Assembly (NCBI RefSeq): GCF_000425185.1
Contig: NZ_AULH01000005.1
Span: 1-64,000, forward strand
Length of the DNA: 64,000 nucleotides
Source of the DNA: Pleomorphomonas koreensis DSM 23070
GTDB taxonomy: Bacteria > Pseudomonadota > Alphaproteobacteria > Rhizobiales > Pleomorphomonadaceae
Direction: 5' to 3'
Shown here piece after piece: positions 16,915 to 31,950 of this stretch. The position numbers were made by a program, and so were the translations under genes. The notes beneath the pieces are model-generated. The model was given only the letters and a program-made list of their open reading frames with translations, was not told the origin of the DNA and did no database searches. The first letter of the stretch is position 1; every line of letters starts with the position of its first letter.

Positions 16915-17168
16915 GCGAACGATAGGGTGCTCACTGCCCCAAAGCCGGCCTTGTCATCCGCTCGCGGCTACCTCTGGACACGCAAGGCCGCCCCGGCCTG
17001 GATCAGAACATGGATCGTCCGACCTACCCCGCAGCGACCGGTGCTCTGCCCCGGCTCGCTTCTGAAAGAGCAAGGATGGTTGCGCCAGATCAGAACCGGC
17101 GAATCGTCGTAGATTGGGGTGCTGAATCAGCGTGCCGCCCGGCGAGGATTTTTGGAGCCGCATATTGG

Positions 17169-17197
17169 TATAATCACCTTGAGACCTTTTTGGTCTC
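17169..17197 (+). promoter_or_regulatory. higBA promoter (-10) and palindromic operator
   Basis: A perfect TATAAT lies at 17169-17174. Directly downstream is an inverted repeat, GAGACC (17181-17186) and GGTCTC (17192-17197), with a T5 spacer, ending 5 nt before the ATG at 17203. The position over the transcription start fits autorepression by the HigBA complex. The -35 box is weak. The same promoter would read through into the recombinase gene. Confidence 0.6.
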
Positions 17198-17202
17198 ATG
17201 AT

Positions 17203-17538
17203 ATGGATAGGCAAATGAGGATCATCGCCCGCCGCACCCTGCGGGAATTCGTCGAAACCCTTGAGGGGCAAAAGGATCAGCCGGCCGTCAAGGCCGCGCT
17301 CGAAGCCTGGTTCGATGAAGTGAGCAAGGCGGCCTGGGCGAGCACCGCCGATGTGAAGCGGCTCTATGCGACGGCGAGCATCGTCAGCGCCGAGCGGATC
17401 GTCTTCAATATCAAGGGTAATGATTATCGCCTCATCGTGTCGGTCGATTTCGAGAAGGCTATCGTCTGGATCAAATGGATCGGCACGCACAAGGCTTACG
17501 ATAAGATCGACGTGACGGAGGTGGACCATGATGGCTGA
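17203..17538 (+). CDS. higB: HigB-family toxin (mRNA interferase)
   Basis: The protein of about 108-112 residues (starts at 17203 or 17215, MRIIARRTLREFVETLEGQ) matches the HigB_toxin family, with ERIVFNIKGNDYRLIVSVDF, IVWIKWIGTHK and YDKIDV near the end. Such toxins have a RelE-like fold and cut mRNA on the ribosome. The toxin gene precedes the antitoxin, as is usual for hig loci, and overlaps it by 8-11 nt. It follows an AT-rich promoter and palindrome. In this island it may stabilise the element, since loss of the short-lived antitoxin would poison cured cells. Confidence 0.9.
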   Translation: MDRQMRIIARRTLREFVETLEGQKDQPAVKAALEAWFDEVSKAAWASTADVKRLYATASIVSAERIVFNIKGNDYRLIVSVDFEKAIVWIKWIGTHKAYDKIDVTEVDHDG

Positions 17539-17908
17539 GCTGAAGCCAATCCGCAACGAAGCGGATTACGAGGCCGCACTGGCCGAGGTGGAACGCCTTT
17601 GGGGTGCCAGAAGCGGCACCCCTGAGGGCGACCGCCTCGACGTGCTCGCAACGCTGATCGACGTCTATGAGGCGAAGCATCATCCGATCGACCCGCCTGA
17701 TCCGGTCGAGGCGATCCGCTTCCGCATGGAACAGCAGGGGCTCTCCCGCAGGGACCTGGAACCGATGATCGGCCCCCGCAACCGCGTGGCCGATGTCCTG
17801 AACCGCAAACGCGGCCTATCGATCGAGATGATCCGCCAGCTACACGAACGTCTCGGCATTTCGGCCGAGGTGCTGATCCGACCGAGCCGGTTCGACAAAG
17901 TTGCCTGA
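17528..17908 (+). CDS. higA: HigA-family antitoxin with XRE-type helix-turn-helix
   Basis: The protein of about 126 residues begins MMAELKPIRNEADYEAALAE, typical of HigA. It carries an HTH_3-type DNA-binding domain from about residue 60 to 115, including FRMEQQGLSRRDLEPMIGPR and GLSIEMIRQLHERLGISAE. It should bind and neutralise HigB and repress the shared promoter at the GAGACC/GGTCTC palindrome. The start may be 17528 or 17531, both overlapping the higB stop. The recombinase gene begins only 13 nt after its stop, so the toxin-antitoxin pair and the recombinase are probably one transcript. Confidence 0.9.
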   Translation: MMAELKPIRNEADYEAALAEVERLWGARSGTPEGDRLDVLATLIDVYEAKHHPIDPPDPVEAIRFRMEQQGLSRRDLEPMIGPRNRVADVLNRKRGLSIEMIRQLHERLGISAEVLIRPSRFDKVA

Positions 17909-17921
17909 AAGGAGTGCCGCC

Positions 17922-19652
<1,731 letters not shown>

Positions 19653-19682
19653 TCAAGCGCCGTTTCTTGCGGCGACGGGCGG

Positions 19683-19688
19683 TATATA
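19683..19688 (-). promoter_or_regulatory. Probable -10 box of tRNA-fMet
   Basis: TATATA lies about 30 nt upstream of the mature tRNA 5' end, a typical distance. The -35 region (TTCCCC on the minus strand) is a poor match, so only the -10 is supported. Confidence 0.45.
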
Positions 19689-19915
19689 GCGACTCGCCGA
19701 GGAAAGGGGAACCCCTGCCCGGGCATTTTTTCGACTAAATAGACAAAGCTGTTCAAAAGGCTTGGGAGAACGGCCAGAAAAGCCCGGAATTCCGCGCCTT
19801 GGACGAGAGGATGCGCCGATCTGGTCGCCCGAGGAAGACGCCTTCCGGCGATTGCCGTCCGGGGTTGTCGCGGGAAACTGCCGCCGGTGGCCGCACTCTC
19901 CGCTTTGTCGCGCCC

Positions 19916-22145
<2,230 letters not shown>

Positions 22146-22256
22146 CGCGGCGCGCCGAACGGCCGCCCGACGACGCAGGAATTGGGGCACCCCGGCCCGC
22201 CGCAGGCGGCCGGCCAGCGCCCCGGCAAGACCAGAAACACCCGAAAGGAAGGTCAA

Positions 22257-23666
22257 ATGACGACTGGTGCTGATGTTTTGAAAATGATCAAGGACAATGA
22301 CGTGAAGTTCGTTGACCTGCGCTTCACCGACCCGAAGGGCAAGTGGCAGCACGTCACCTTCGACATCGGCCTCGTCGACGAGGACATGCTCGAGAACGGC
22401 ACCGCCTTCGACGGTTCGTCGATCGCCGGCTGGAAGGCGATCAACGAATCCGACATGACGCTGGTGCTCGATCCGGAGTCGGCGTTCATCGATCCGTTCT
22501 TCGCCCAGACCACGCTGGTCATCGTCTGCGACATCGTCGACCCGGCCTCGGGCCAGTCCTACAACCGCGACCCGCGCTCGATCGCCAAGAAGGCCGAGGC
22601 CTATGTCGCCTCGCTCGGCATCGGCGACACGGTGTTCTTCGGGCCGGAAGCCGAGTTCTTCGTGTTCGACGACGTCCGTTTCTCGGCGACGCCCTACAAC
22701 ACCGGCTTCAAGCTGGACATGGTCGAGCTGCCGACCAACGGCGACACCGAATACGAGTCGGGCAACCTCGGCCACCGCGTCCGCACCAAGGGCGGCTATT
22801 TCCCGGTGCCGCCGATCGACAGCCTGCAGGACATGCGCTCGGAGATGCTGTCGGCGATGGCCGAGATGGGCGTCGTGGTCGAGAAGCACCACCATGAGGT
22901 GGCGTCCGCCCAGCATGAGCTTGGCATGAAGTTCTCGACGCTGACCCGCATGGCCGACCACCTGCAGATCTACAAGTACGCCATCCATCAGGTGGCGCAC
23001 GCCTACGGCAAGTCGGCCACCTTCATGCCGAAGCCGGTGTTCGGCGACAACGGCTCGGGCATGCACGTCCACCAGTCGATCTGGAAGGACGGCAAGCCGG
23101 TGTTCGCGGGCAACCTCTACAACGACCTCAGCGAGATCTGCCTCCACTACATCGGCGGCATCCTGAAGCACGCCAAGGCGATCAACGCCTTCTCCAACCC
23201 GTCGACCAACAGCTACAAGCGTCTGGTACCGGGCTACGAGGCGCCGGTGCTGCTCGCCTATTCGGCGCGCAACCGCTCGGCCTCCTGCCGCATTCCCTAC
23301 ACCACCAACCCGAAGGCCAAGCGCATCGAGACGCGCTTCCCCGACCCGGCGGCCAACCCCTACCTCTGCTTCGCCGCGCTGCTGATGGCCGGCCTCGATG
23401 GCGTCAAGAACAAGATCCATCCGGGCGATGCCATGGACAAGAACCTCTACGACCTGCCGCCGGAAGAGCTGAAGTCGATCCCGACGGTGGCCGGCTCGCT
23501 GCGTGAAGCGCTTGCCTCGCTCGACGCCGACCGCGACTTCCTGAAGGCCGGCGGCGTGTTCGACGACGACTTCATCGACAGCTGGATCGAGCTGAAGATG
23601 GAGGAGAACATGCGCTACGAGATGACGCCGCACCCGATCGAGTTCGACATGTACTACTCGGTCTGA
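22257..23666 (+). CDS. glnA: Glutamine synthetase type I
   Basis: The 469-residue cytoplasmic enzyme makes glutamine from glutamate, ammonia and ATP. Visible signatures are FDGSSIAGW near residue 50, [11 protein letters not shown] around 130 (metal-binding glutamates), the ATP-binding segment [16 protein letters not shown] around 260, and the adenylylation-site loop [10 protein letters not shown] with its tyrosine near 400. Length is typical of the dodecameric class I enzyme. The ATG at 22257 has the ribosome binding site GAAAGGAAGG. It is followed by a strong terminator, so the glnBA unit ends here. Confidence 0.98.
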   Translation: MTTGADVLKMIKDNDVKFVDLRFTDPKGKWQHVTFDIGLVDEDMLENGTAFDGSSIAGWKAINESDMTLVLDPESAFIDPFFAQTTLVIVCDIVDPASGQSYNRDPRSIAKKAEAYVASLGIGDTVFFGPEAEFFVFDDVRFSATPYNTGFKLDMVELPTNGDTEYESGNLGHRVRTKGGYFPVPPIDSLQDMRSEMLSAMAEMGVVVEKHHHEVASAQHELGMKFSTLTRMADHLQIYKYAIHQVAHAYGKSATFMPKPVFGDNGSGMHVHQSIWKDGKPVFAGNLYNDLSEICLHYIGGILKHAKAINAFSNPSTNSYKRLVPGYEAPVLLAYSARNRSASCRIPYTTNPKAKRIETRFPDPAANPYLCFAALLMAGLDGVKNKIHPGDAMDKNLYDLPPEELKSIPTVAGSLREALASLDADRDFLKAGGVFDDDFIDSWIELKMEENMRYEMTPHPIEFDMYYSV

Positions 23667-23689
23667 TCGACGTCCGATCCGACATGACG

Positions 23690-23722
23690 AAGGCCCGGAT
23701 GTCCCGCGACATCCGGGCCTTT
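23690..23722 (+). terminator. Terminator after glnA
   Basis: AAGGCCCGGATGTC (23690-23703) pairs perfectly with GACATCCGGGCCTT (23708-23721) across a CCGC loop. A full T run is lacking, but the stem is 14 bp and lies about 25 nt after the stop. Confidence 0.8.
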
Positions 23723-23863
23723 GCTATTGGAAGGGCGACCCCGGCGATGTTTCTCAGGAGGGCGGGAGCTTCCTCCCTGAATGGTTGAGTTAACGACATC
23801 TTTAGCCAGAAAGGATATGGAGGCTCCGGAATATTGGCGTTGTCGGATTTTGGGAGGCCAGCC

Positions 23864-25558
23864 GTGTCCTACTCCAACCTGTCGATCACGACTAAGGTCG
23901 TATCTCTGCTGCTGCTGATGGCGCTCGGCGCCATGCTCGGCACCGGCTTTGCCGGTTACGAGATCGTCGGCATCGACAAGAGCTACAACCGCCTGGTCGA
24001 CGGGCCGGCCCAAGGCGCCGTCGAAGCCGCCCGCGCCAATCGCGCCTTCTCCGACGTCGTCACCGCCCTCTATCGCCGCACCGCCGCCGAGACCGACGAA
24101 GAGGGCGCCGCCGGCAAGGAGGCGCAGCGCCGCGCTGCCGCCGACCTCGACGCTTTCATCGACGCGGCGGTGGCCGCCGCCCCCGCCTATCGCCAGGCGC
24201 TGGAGCAGCAGCGCGCCACCATGAAGACGGCCGTCGACGGCGTGTGCGGCGAGATCACCGAGCTGGCCCAGACCTCGACCGAAGACACCTACCGGCAGGC
24301 GATGGTCCGCTTCGGCAGCGAGTGCCGGCCGCTGATCGATTCCATCCAGGCCGACACCGAGAAACTGATCGCCGGCATGAGCGACGACATGAAGAGCGCC
24401 GCCCGCGGCAACACGGCCGCCTCCTGGCGCGCCGTCTGGATGACGCTCGGCGCCATCCTCGTCCTTCTGGTCGCCGTCACGGCGCTGGCCTGGTGGCAGT
24501 TCAGGCGCGGCGTCGCCCGGCCGATGGCCCGGCTGATCGAGGCAATGGAGATCATCCAGTCCGGCCGCTACGATATCGCCATCGTCGGCCGCGAGCGGCT
24601 GGACGAGGTGGGCGCGCTGGCCAAGCGGCTGGAGGCGATGCGCCTCGAGCAGATCGCCGTCGAGGGCCGCCGCGCCGCACGCGCCGCCGCACGCGAGGCG
24701 GAGACGGCCGCCGTCGAGAAGCGGGCGGCCATGGCCGCCGAGTTCATGGCGCGCATGGAGGAGCTGGCCGGCGGCTTCACCCGTTCGTCGTCCGAGGTGG
24801 CACAGACGGCGCGGACGCTGTCCACCACCGCCGACGAGACCGCCCGGCAAGCGCTGGCGGTGACCGGCGCCGCCGAGAAGGCCGCCGACAACGTGCAGGT
24901 GGTGGCGGCGGGCGCCGAGCAGTTGTCCGCCTCGATCCAGGAAATCGCCCAGCAGGTCGGCCAGTCGAGCGGCATCGCCCGCGAGGCGGCCGCCGAGGCC
25001 GAGGCGTCGGCCGGCAACGTGCAGGCGCTGTCGCAGGCGGCGCACGAGATCGGCGAGGTGGTCGACCTCATCAACAACATCGCCGCCCAGACCAATCTCC
25101 TGGCGCTCAACGCCACCATTGAGGCGGCGCGGGCCGGCACGGCCGGCAAGGGCTTCGCCGTGGTCGCGGCCGAGGTGAAGCAGCTCGCCGACCAGACGTC
25201 GCGCGCCACCGAGCAGATCGGCGGCCAGATCGCGGCGATCCAGGCGGCGACGGCCACCACCGTCGATGCCATCGCCCGCATCGTCGCCACCGTGGGCAAC
25301 ATCCAGTCCGCCTCCTCGGCCATCGCCGGCGCGGTGGAGCAGCAACGCGGCGCCACCGACGAGATCGCCGTCAACACCCAGAACGCGGCGACCGGCACCA
25401 GCGCCGTCACGGCCAACATCAACGGCGTCAGCAACGCCGCCGCCATGACCGGCGAGGCGTCGACGCGGCTGATGACGCTGTCGGGCAATCTCAGCGAGCA
25501 GTCGCATCAGTTGCAGTCCGAGGTGTCGCAGTTCATCGCCAAGCTGCGGGCGGCCTGA
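23864..25558 (+). CDS. Methyl-accepting chemotaxis protein
   Basis: The transducer has about 564 residues from the GTG at 23864, chosen because GGGAGG ends 6 nt before it; a TTG at 23834 gives a longer frame with no ribosome binding site. TM1 ([20 protein letters not shown]) is followed by a periplasmic helical sensor of about 160 residues, then TM2 ([18 protein letters not shown]), a HAMP domain ([18 protein letters not shown]) and a long signalling coiled coil. The coiled coil has the hairpin [20 protein letters not shown] and [16 protein letters not shown], where CheA and CheW bind. The ligand is unknown. No che genes are nearby, so it probably feeds a remote array. Confidence 0.95.
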   Translation: MSYSNLSITTKVVSLLLLMALGAMLGTGFAGYEIVGIDKSYNRLVDGPAQGAVEAARANRAFSDVVTALYRRTAAETDEEGAAGKEAQRRAAADLDAFIDAAVAAAPAYRQALEQQRATMKTAVDGVCGEITELAQTSTEDTYRQAMVRFGSECRPLIDSIQADTEKLIAGMSDDMKSAARGNTAASWRAVWMTLGAILVLLVAVTALAWWQFRRGVARPMARLIEAMEIIQSGRYDIAIVGRERLDEVGALAKRLEAMRLEQIAVEGRRAARAAAREAETAAVEKRAAMAAEFMARMEELAGGFTRSSSEVAQTARTLSTTADETARQALAVTGAAEKAADNVQVVAAGAEQLSASIQEIAQQVGQSSGIAREAAAEAEASAGNVQALSQAAHEIGEVVDLINNIAAQTNLLALNATIEAARAGTAGKGFAVVAAEVKQLADQTSRATEQIGGQIAAIQAATATTVDAIARIVATVGNIQSASSAIAGAVEQQRGATDEIAVNTQNAATGTSAVTANINGVSNAAAMTGEASTRLMTLSGNLSEQSHQLQSEVSQFIAKLRAA

Positions 25559-25653
25559 GGAAAGCGTCGCGACCGGGAAACAGGGTGTTGCCGGCTTCCG
25601 TCGCCGCGCCGGCGCGCGCTATGATCGCCACCGACCAGCACGGAGACAGGACC

Positions 25654-26481
25654 ATGCCCGACAAGCCCCCCATCGGCCCGACGACCCGGCTCTGCATGTC
25701 GCTCGCCGCCCGCCCCGGCAAGTTCGGATCGCGTTTTCACAACCGGCTCTACGAGCTTCTCGGTCTCGACTACGTCTACAAGGCGTTTACAACCAAGGAC
25801 CTGCCGGCGGCGATCGGCGGCGTCCGGGCGCTCGGCATCCGCGGCTGCGCCATCTCCATGCCGTTCAAGGAAGCGGTGATCCCGCTGCTCGACCATATCG
25901 AAAGCTCGGCAGCGGCCATCGACAGCGTCAACACCATTGTCAACGATGACGGCTGGCTGACCGGCTACAACACCGACTACAGCGCCGTGCTCGACCTCCT
26001 GGACCGCGCCGAGATCGCGCCGTCGACGCCCTTCCTGCTGGCCGGCTCCGGCGGCATGGCCAAGGCGGTGGCGGCGGCGCTCCGCAATCGCGGCCATCGC
26101 ACCGGCGTCGTCGTGGCGCGCAACGAGACTAGCGGCAAGGCGCTGGCCGGGCTCTACGGCTTCTCATGGGCGGCAACGGCCGAGGGGCTCTCGGCGCCGC
26201 TGGTGGTCAACGCCACGCCGGTCGGCATGGCCGGCGGCCCGGAGGCCGATGCCCTCGCCTTCCCGCCCGCCGTCATCGAGGCGGCAGAGACGGTGTTCGA
26301 CGTGGTGGCGCTGCCGGTGGAGACGCCGCTGATGCGGGCGGCCGAGAAGGCCGGCCGCAAGCGCATTTCCGGCGCCGACGTCGCCATCCTGCAGGCACTC
26401 GAACAGTTCGTGCTCTACACCGGCGTCCATCCGAGCGAGGCAGAGGTGAAGGAGGCCGCCGCCTTCGCGCGCGGCGGCTGA
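25654..26481 (+). CDS. Shikimate dehydrogenase-like (AroE family) oxidoreductase, divergent
   Basis: The 275-residue protein starts at the ATG at 25654 after GGAGACAGG. It has the AroE fold markers: ISMPFKEAV with catalytic-type lysine K72, DSVNTIVN, GYNTDYSAV with D108, the dinucleotide motif LLAGSGGMAKAV and NATPVGM. The N-terminal substrate segment reads CMSLAARPGKFGSRFHN instead of the classic GxPIxHSxSPxxHN, so the two serines that hold shikimate carboxylate are not conserved. It may act on shikimate poorly or use another substrate, such as quinate or aminoshikimate. It is a stand-alone gene, convergent with the next one with a 4-nt gap. Confidence 0.8.
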   Translation: MPDKPPIGPTTRLCMSLAARPGKFGSRFHNRLYELLGLDYVYKAFTTKDLPAAIGGVRALGIRGCAISMPFKEAVIPLLDHIESSAAAIDSVNTIVNDDGWLTGYNTDYSAVLDLLDRAEIAPSTPFLLAGSGGMAKAVAAALRNRGHRTGVVVARNETSGKALAGLYGFSWAATAEGLSAPLVVNATPVGMAGGPEADALAFPPAVIEAAETVFDVVALPVETPLMRAAEKAGRKRISGADVAILQALEQFVLYTGVHPSEAEVKEAAAFARGG

Positions 26482-26485
26482 GCGG

Positions 26486-27214
26486 TCAGGCGGGCGCCGC
26501 CTGCGCCTCGATCAGACGGAAGACGATGGCCGAGGTGGCGCCGGCGACGATGAAGGACAGGCCGGAAAAGACGGTGTTGAGGATGAGGGCCGGCAGTTCC
26601 CGCCCCGTCAGGTCATCCAGCCCGGTGAGATGGAGCACGGCCACGGCCAGAAGGACCACCAGGACGACGGCCAGGAAGCTGGCGATCGCATAGACGAACC
26701 AGAAGCCGAGGATCTTCAGCCGATGGCCCTTGGTCATTGCGCCGCTGATACCGATGCTGTCGAAGACGCCGACCCGCCGGACCACCAGGATCGGCAGGGC
26801 GAGCGAGAAGGCGGACCAGGCGAACAGGCCCGGCAGGATCACCAGCAGGAGCCCCAGCGTCACAATGATGGTCAGCAGGATCGACAGGCCGAGATAGGCC
26901 CAGAACCGCGAGAAGCCGACCCGCAGCGCATCGGCCGCCGGCACCGGCATGCCGTCGAGGCGCATGGCGGCGGCGTAGATGGCGGCGCACTGGACGAAGC
27001 ACAGCGCCACGAAGACGGCGAGCGAAAAGGCGCCGGCCATCAGGCCGGTGCCGAGGCTTTCGGCGTCCGGCCCGTGCAGCAGCCCGTATTGCAAGAGGTT
27101 GAGCAGCAGCGCGAAGCCCGTGAAGCCAAGCCACAGCGAGATCGACTCCTGCCCCAGCGCCTTGGGCAGCAGCCCGAACACCCTGCCAATGGTGAATTCT
27201 TCCGCCCCGCGCAT
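26486..27214 (-). CDS. Multi-pass inner-membrane protein of unknown function
   Basis: The 242-residue protein starts at the ATG at 27214, preceded by AAGGGGG; an upstream start at 27271 lacks such a site. It has about five or six hydrophobic helices, including LSILLTIIVTLGLLLVILPG and FLAVVLVVLLAVAVLHL. The layout resembles the glycerophosphoryl-diester-phosphodiesterase membrane domain/DUF975-like families: a short N-terminal amphipathic segment (EFTIGRVFGLLPKAL) and a repeated helix-PGLF turn. I cannot assign a function. It has no operon partner on the minus strand within 100 bp. Confidence 0.75.
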   Translation of the reverse strand: MRGAEEFTIGRVFGLLPKALGQESISLWLGFTGFALLLNLLQYGLLHGPDAESLGTGLMAGAFSLAVFVALCFVQCAAIYAAAMRLDGMPVPAADALRVGFSRFWAYLGLSILLTIIVTLGLLLVILPGLFAWSAFSLALPILVVRRVGVFDSIGISGAMTKGHRLKILGFWFVYAIASFLAVVLVVLLAVAVLHLTGLDDLTGRELPALILNTVFSGLSFIVAGATSAIVFRLIEAQAAPA

Positions 27215-27315
27215 TGCTGCCCCCTTCTCAATCAACCCGACCGCCAGGATAGCAGATATCGCCGCAACCAACAGGCGAGAAAGCGGGGACGGTGGCGGCG
27301 TTCACAGGCGGCGTG

Positions 27316-28563
27316 TCAGCCGTAGCGGCGGGCCGCTTCGAGGGCGAGGCCCATGCCGACCGAGCCGAACACGTTGCCGGCGACGGCCCGCGCCTCCGGC
27401 ACGGCGGCGAGGATGGCGCTGCGCACGTGTTCCAGCCGGGTGGAGCCGCCGGTCAGGAATACCGCGTCGATGGCGTCGGCCGTGACGCCGGCCGCCGCGA
27501 GGCAGGCGCCGACGCGCTCGCCGATGCGGCGGGCCAGTTCGCCGGTGTGGCGAACGAGGCCGGCGTGATCGACGGCAGCGGCAAGGCCGCCCTCCAGCCA
27601 GTCGAGCGGCACCGTGGCGGCACCGTCCTCGGCGACGGCGATCTTGGCCGCCTCGACCCCGATGGCCAGCGCATGGCCGCGCTCGTCGTCGACCACCCGC
27701 ATCAGCCGCTGAATGAGCTGCGGCTCGGCGGCCCGCCGTTCGAGATCGACCAGTTCGCGATGGATGCGCGGCTCGTAGAGGCGGTTGATCGCCGACCATG
27801 TCGAGAGGTCGTGGTAGTAGACCGAGGGCACGTCGATTTCGCCGCGGGCCAGCCTGGAGCGGAAGCCGAGGAGCGGCATCACCGTACCGAGGCTCAGTTG
27901 GCGGTCGAAATCGGTGCCGCCGATGCGCACGCCGTCGCTGGCCAGCACGTCGGCCGCCCGCTCGGCCTTCTTCGCCCGCTCGGGACCGAGGCGGACGATC
28001 GAGAAGTCGGAGGTGCCGCCGCCGATGTCGGCGATCAGCGCCAGTTCCTCGCGGTCGAGCTGGCGCTCGTAGTCGAGGCTGGCGGCGATCGGCTCGTACT
28101 GGAAGGACACTTCCTTGAAGCCGAGATCGCGGGCGATGGCGTCGAGCGTCGTCTCGGCGAGGCGGTCGGCCTCCGGGTTGCCGTCGACGAAATGCACCGG
28201 CCGGCCATGCACGAGATGGGTGAGCGGCTGGCCGGCCGCCGCTTCGCCACGCCGCTTCACCTCGGCGAGATAGCGCTTCAGCACGTCGCGGAACTTGACG
28301 CGGCTCCGGCCGACCAGCGTCGTCTCCTCCATCAGCGCCGAGCCGAGCACCGACTTCAGCGCCCGCATCAGCCGGCCGTGCTCGCCGCCGACATAGGCGG
28401 CGACGGCGGCCCGGCCGACCGAGATGGTGCCGTCGTAATGATAGAAGGTGGCGCTGGGCAGCGTGTCCTCGCCGCCTTCGAGCCGCACCATGTCCGCCCG
28501 GCCGCCGGCGACGACGCCGAGCGTGGTGTTGGACGTGCCGAAATCGAGGCCTGCCGCCGCCAT
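27316..28563 (-). CDS. Hsp70-family (YegD-like) ATPase without substrate-binding domain
   Basis: The 415-residue protein starts at the ATG at 28563 (MAAAGLDFGTSNTTLGVVAG). It carries the actin/Hsp70 ATPase motifs: phosphate-1 LDFGTSNTT, phosphate-2 LIADIGGGTSDFSIV and the adenosine motif FLTGGSTRLEHV. It ends soon after the nucleotide-binding domain, with no DnaK-type peptide-binding domain. This matches the YegD subgroup, whose clients are not well defined. It lies 67 bp downstream of a small membrane protein gene on the same strand. Family is certain, cellular role is not. Confidence 0.9.
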   Translation of the reverse strand: MAAAGLDFGTSNTTLGVVAGGRADMVRLEGGEDTLPSATFYHYDGTISVGRAAVAAYVGGEHGRLMRALKSVLGSALMEETTLVGRSRVKFRDVLKRYLAEVKRRGEAAAGQPLTHLVHGRPVHFVDGNPEADRLAETTLDAIARDLGFKEVSFQYEPIAASLDYERQLDREELALIADIGGGTSDFSIVRLGPERAKKAERAADVLASDGVRIGGTDFDRQLSLGTVMPLLGFRSRLARGEIDVPSVYYHDLSTWSAINRLYEPRIHRELVDLERRAAEPQLIQRLMRVVDDERGHALAIGVEAAKIAVAEDGAATVPLDWLEGGLAAAVDHAGLVRHTGELARRIGERVGACLAAAGVTADAIDAVFLTGGSTRLEHVRSAILAAVPEARAVAGNVFGSVGMGLALEAARRYG

Positions 28564-28630
28564 GACCGCTCTCCGAAAAAATGGGGGCGGTCTCCCTAGC
28601 GCTTTGCGGCGGTGAACGCCAGCCCCGAAA

Positions 28631-28837
28631 TCAGGCGAGCAGGAAGACGGACGCCGTGAGCGACAGCAACACCAGCACGGCTGGCAGCGCAAAGAGGCCG
28701 CCGAGGAGCGGCGGCTCGGCCGCCACCTCTTCCAGATGGCGGCGCATGCCGGCGAGGCGGTGCCCGGCAACGAAGGCACGGGTGTGGACGGCCCCGAATT
28801 CCCGGAGCACGGTATCTTGATACTGGTTTCGACGCAT
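28631..28837 (-). CDS. Small protein with C-terminal membrane helix
   Basis: A 68-residue frame starts at an ATG preceded by GGTGGT. Its N-terminal half is charged (MRRNQYQDTVLREFGAVHTR), and its C terminus is a single hydrophobic helix (LPAVLVLLSLTASVFLLA), so it would be tail-anchored. It lies just upstream of the Hsp70-like gene on the same strand and may share its promoter. The region is GC-rich, where false frames are common, but the ribosome binding site and the clean helix argue for a real gene. Confidence 0.5.
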   Translation of the reverse strand: MRRNQYQDTVLREFGAVHTRAFVAGHRLAGMRRHLEEVAAEPPLLGGLFALPAVLVLLSLTASVFLLA

Positions 28838-29042
28838 GACAAACCACCAATGAACTTCTAGGAACCTGCCACGATCAGGGTTAAGAGCCCCTCAACGACG
28901 GCGACGAGGCCGCAACCGACGCCGCTTGACCCGGAACACATGAAGAACGAGATTGGCGCCGAGGCCTTGGGCGTGGCACACTCCGGGCGCCGCGAATCAT
29001 CTTCGAATGACGGCGGGCGGCGATAGGACGAAGACGGAACGC

Positions 29043-31097
<2,055 letters not shown>

Positions 31098-31104
31098 CGC
31101 TCGC

Positions 31105-31599
31105 TCAGCCGAGGTCGCTGCCCGCCACGTAGAGGGCGGCCAGCGCTTTGATACCGGCCTCGTCGCCCTCGTCGAAGCGGCCCGGCGATGGACTGTCGAG
31201 GTCTATGACGCCCAGCACCCGGTCGCCGGAGAGCAGCGGCACCACCAGTTCGGAGCGCGAGGCGGCATCGCAGGCGATGTGGCCGGGGAAGGCGTGGACG
31301 TCGGGGACGAGCACGCTGTCGCGCCGCGCCACGGCGGTGCCGCAGACGCCCTTGCCGACCGCGATGCGCACGCAGGCCACCCGGCCCTGGAACGGACCGA
31401 GCACCAGTTCGTCGGGCGTCTTCAGGAAATAGAAGCCGGCCCAGTTGAGGTCGGGCAGATGCTCGTGGAGGAGCGCCGACAGGTTGGCGGCGTTGGCGAC
31501 GGCATCACGCTCGCCGGCGAGAAGCCCGCCAAGCTGGCCGGCGAGTTCGCGGTAGAAGGCCGGCTTGTCGGCCGCCTCGATCTTCCGGGCAACGTGCAT
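31105..31599 (-). CDS. Free methionine-(R)-sulfoxide reductase (GAF domain)
   Basis: The 164-residue single GAF-domain protein has cysteines C76, C86 and C110, the same spacing (10 and 24) as the catalytic and resolving cysteines of E. coli fRMsr (YebR). Flanking sequences GRVACVRIAVGKGVCGTAVA and SRSELVVPL are typical. It reduces free methionine-R-sulfoxide with thioredoxin, repairing oxidative damage to the amino-acid pool. It ends 7 nt from the parE stop in convergent orientation. No regulatory site is evident. Confidence 0.92.
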   Translation of the reverse strand: MHVARKIEAADKPAFYRELAGQLGGLLAGERDAVANAANLSALLHEHLPDLNWAGFYFLKTPDELVLGPFQGRVACVRIAVGKGVCGTAVARRDSVLVPDVHAFPGHIACDAASRSELVVPLLSGDRVLGVIDLDSPSPGRFDEGDEAGIKALAALYVAGSDLG

Positions 31600-31950
31600 G
31601 GGCGGTCCTTTCGCCGTTCGGGGCGGCGAGCATAGCAGACGGGGCGCCGTTGTCAGGCCAGATGGACAACACAGTAGTTCGCCGCATGTTGCTCGGCGGG
31701 ACTACTTGTCGGCCGTATCGTTAACCCACCAGATCTCCGGGGATTGCCGAGGTTGAGGCGACGGCCGGCCGGTCGTTCATCGTCATGCGTCAATAATAGT
31801 CCGGCTTTGCGGCAGGATTTGATTGACATGCCGGAGATTCAACCTATGTTCTCCCGTCGTATCCGGATCGCTATCCGTCGAGCCGGAACCGCGCGGATTC
31901 GGCAGCCTCCCGGCATTTCGAATCCCCCAATCCAAGAGACCGCACACCAC
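31600..31950 (+). promoter_or_regulatory. rhlE upstream region with promoter and long leader
   Basis: A good promoter, TTGACA (31823-31828) with TATGTT (31845-31850) and a 16-nt spacer, would give an untranslated leader of roughly 95 nt before the ATG at 31951. Long leaders are common in cold-inducible RNA helicase genes. The remainder of the 351-bp gap carries nothing else I recognise. Confidence 0.55.

Noticed and set aside
17010-17201. Possible toxin gene partner for the Phd-like antitoxin
   Set aside because: The 63-codon frame has no RelE, Doc or other toxin pattern, lacks a good ribosome binding site and overlaps the higB promoter.
17901-17921. Upstream TTG start for the recombinase
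   Set aside because: AAAGGAG and the conserved MTRVALYARYSS start both support the ATG at 17922.
23654-25507. 617-codon minus-strand frame opposite the chemotaxis receptor
   Set aside because: It is antisense to a clear chemotaxis receptor and is rich in G, R and L without motifs.
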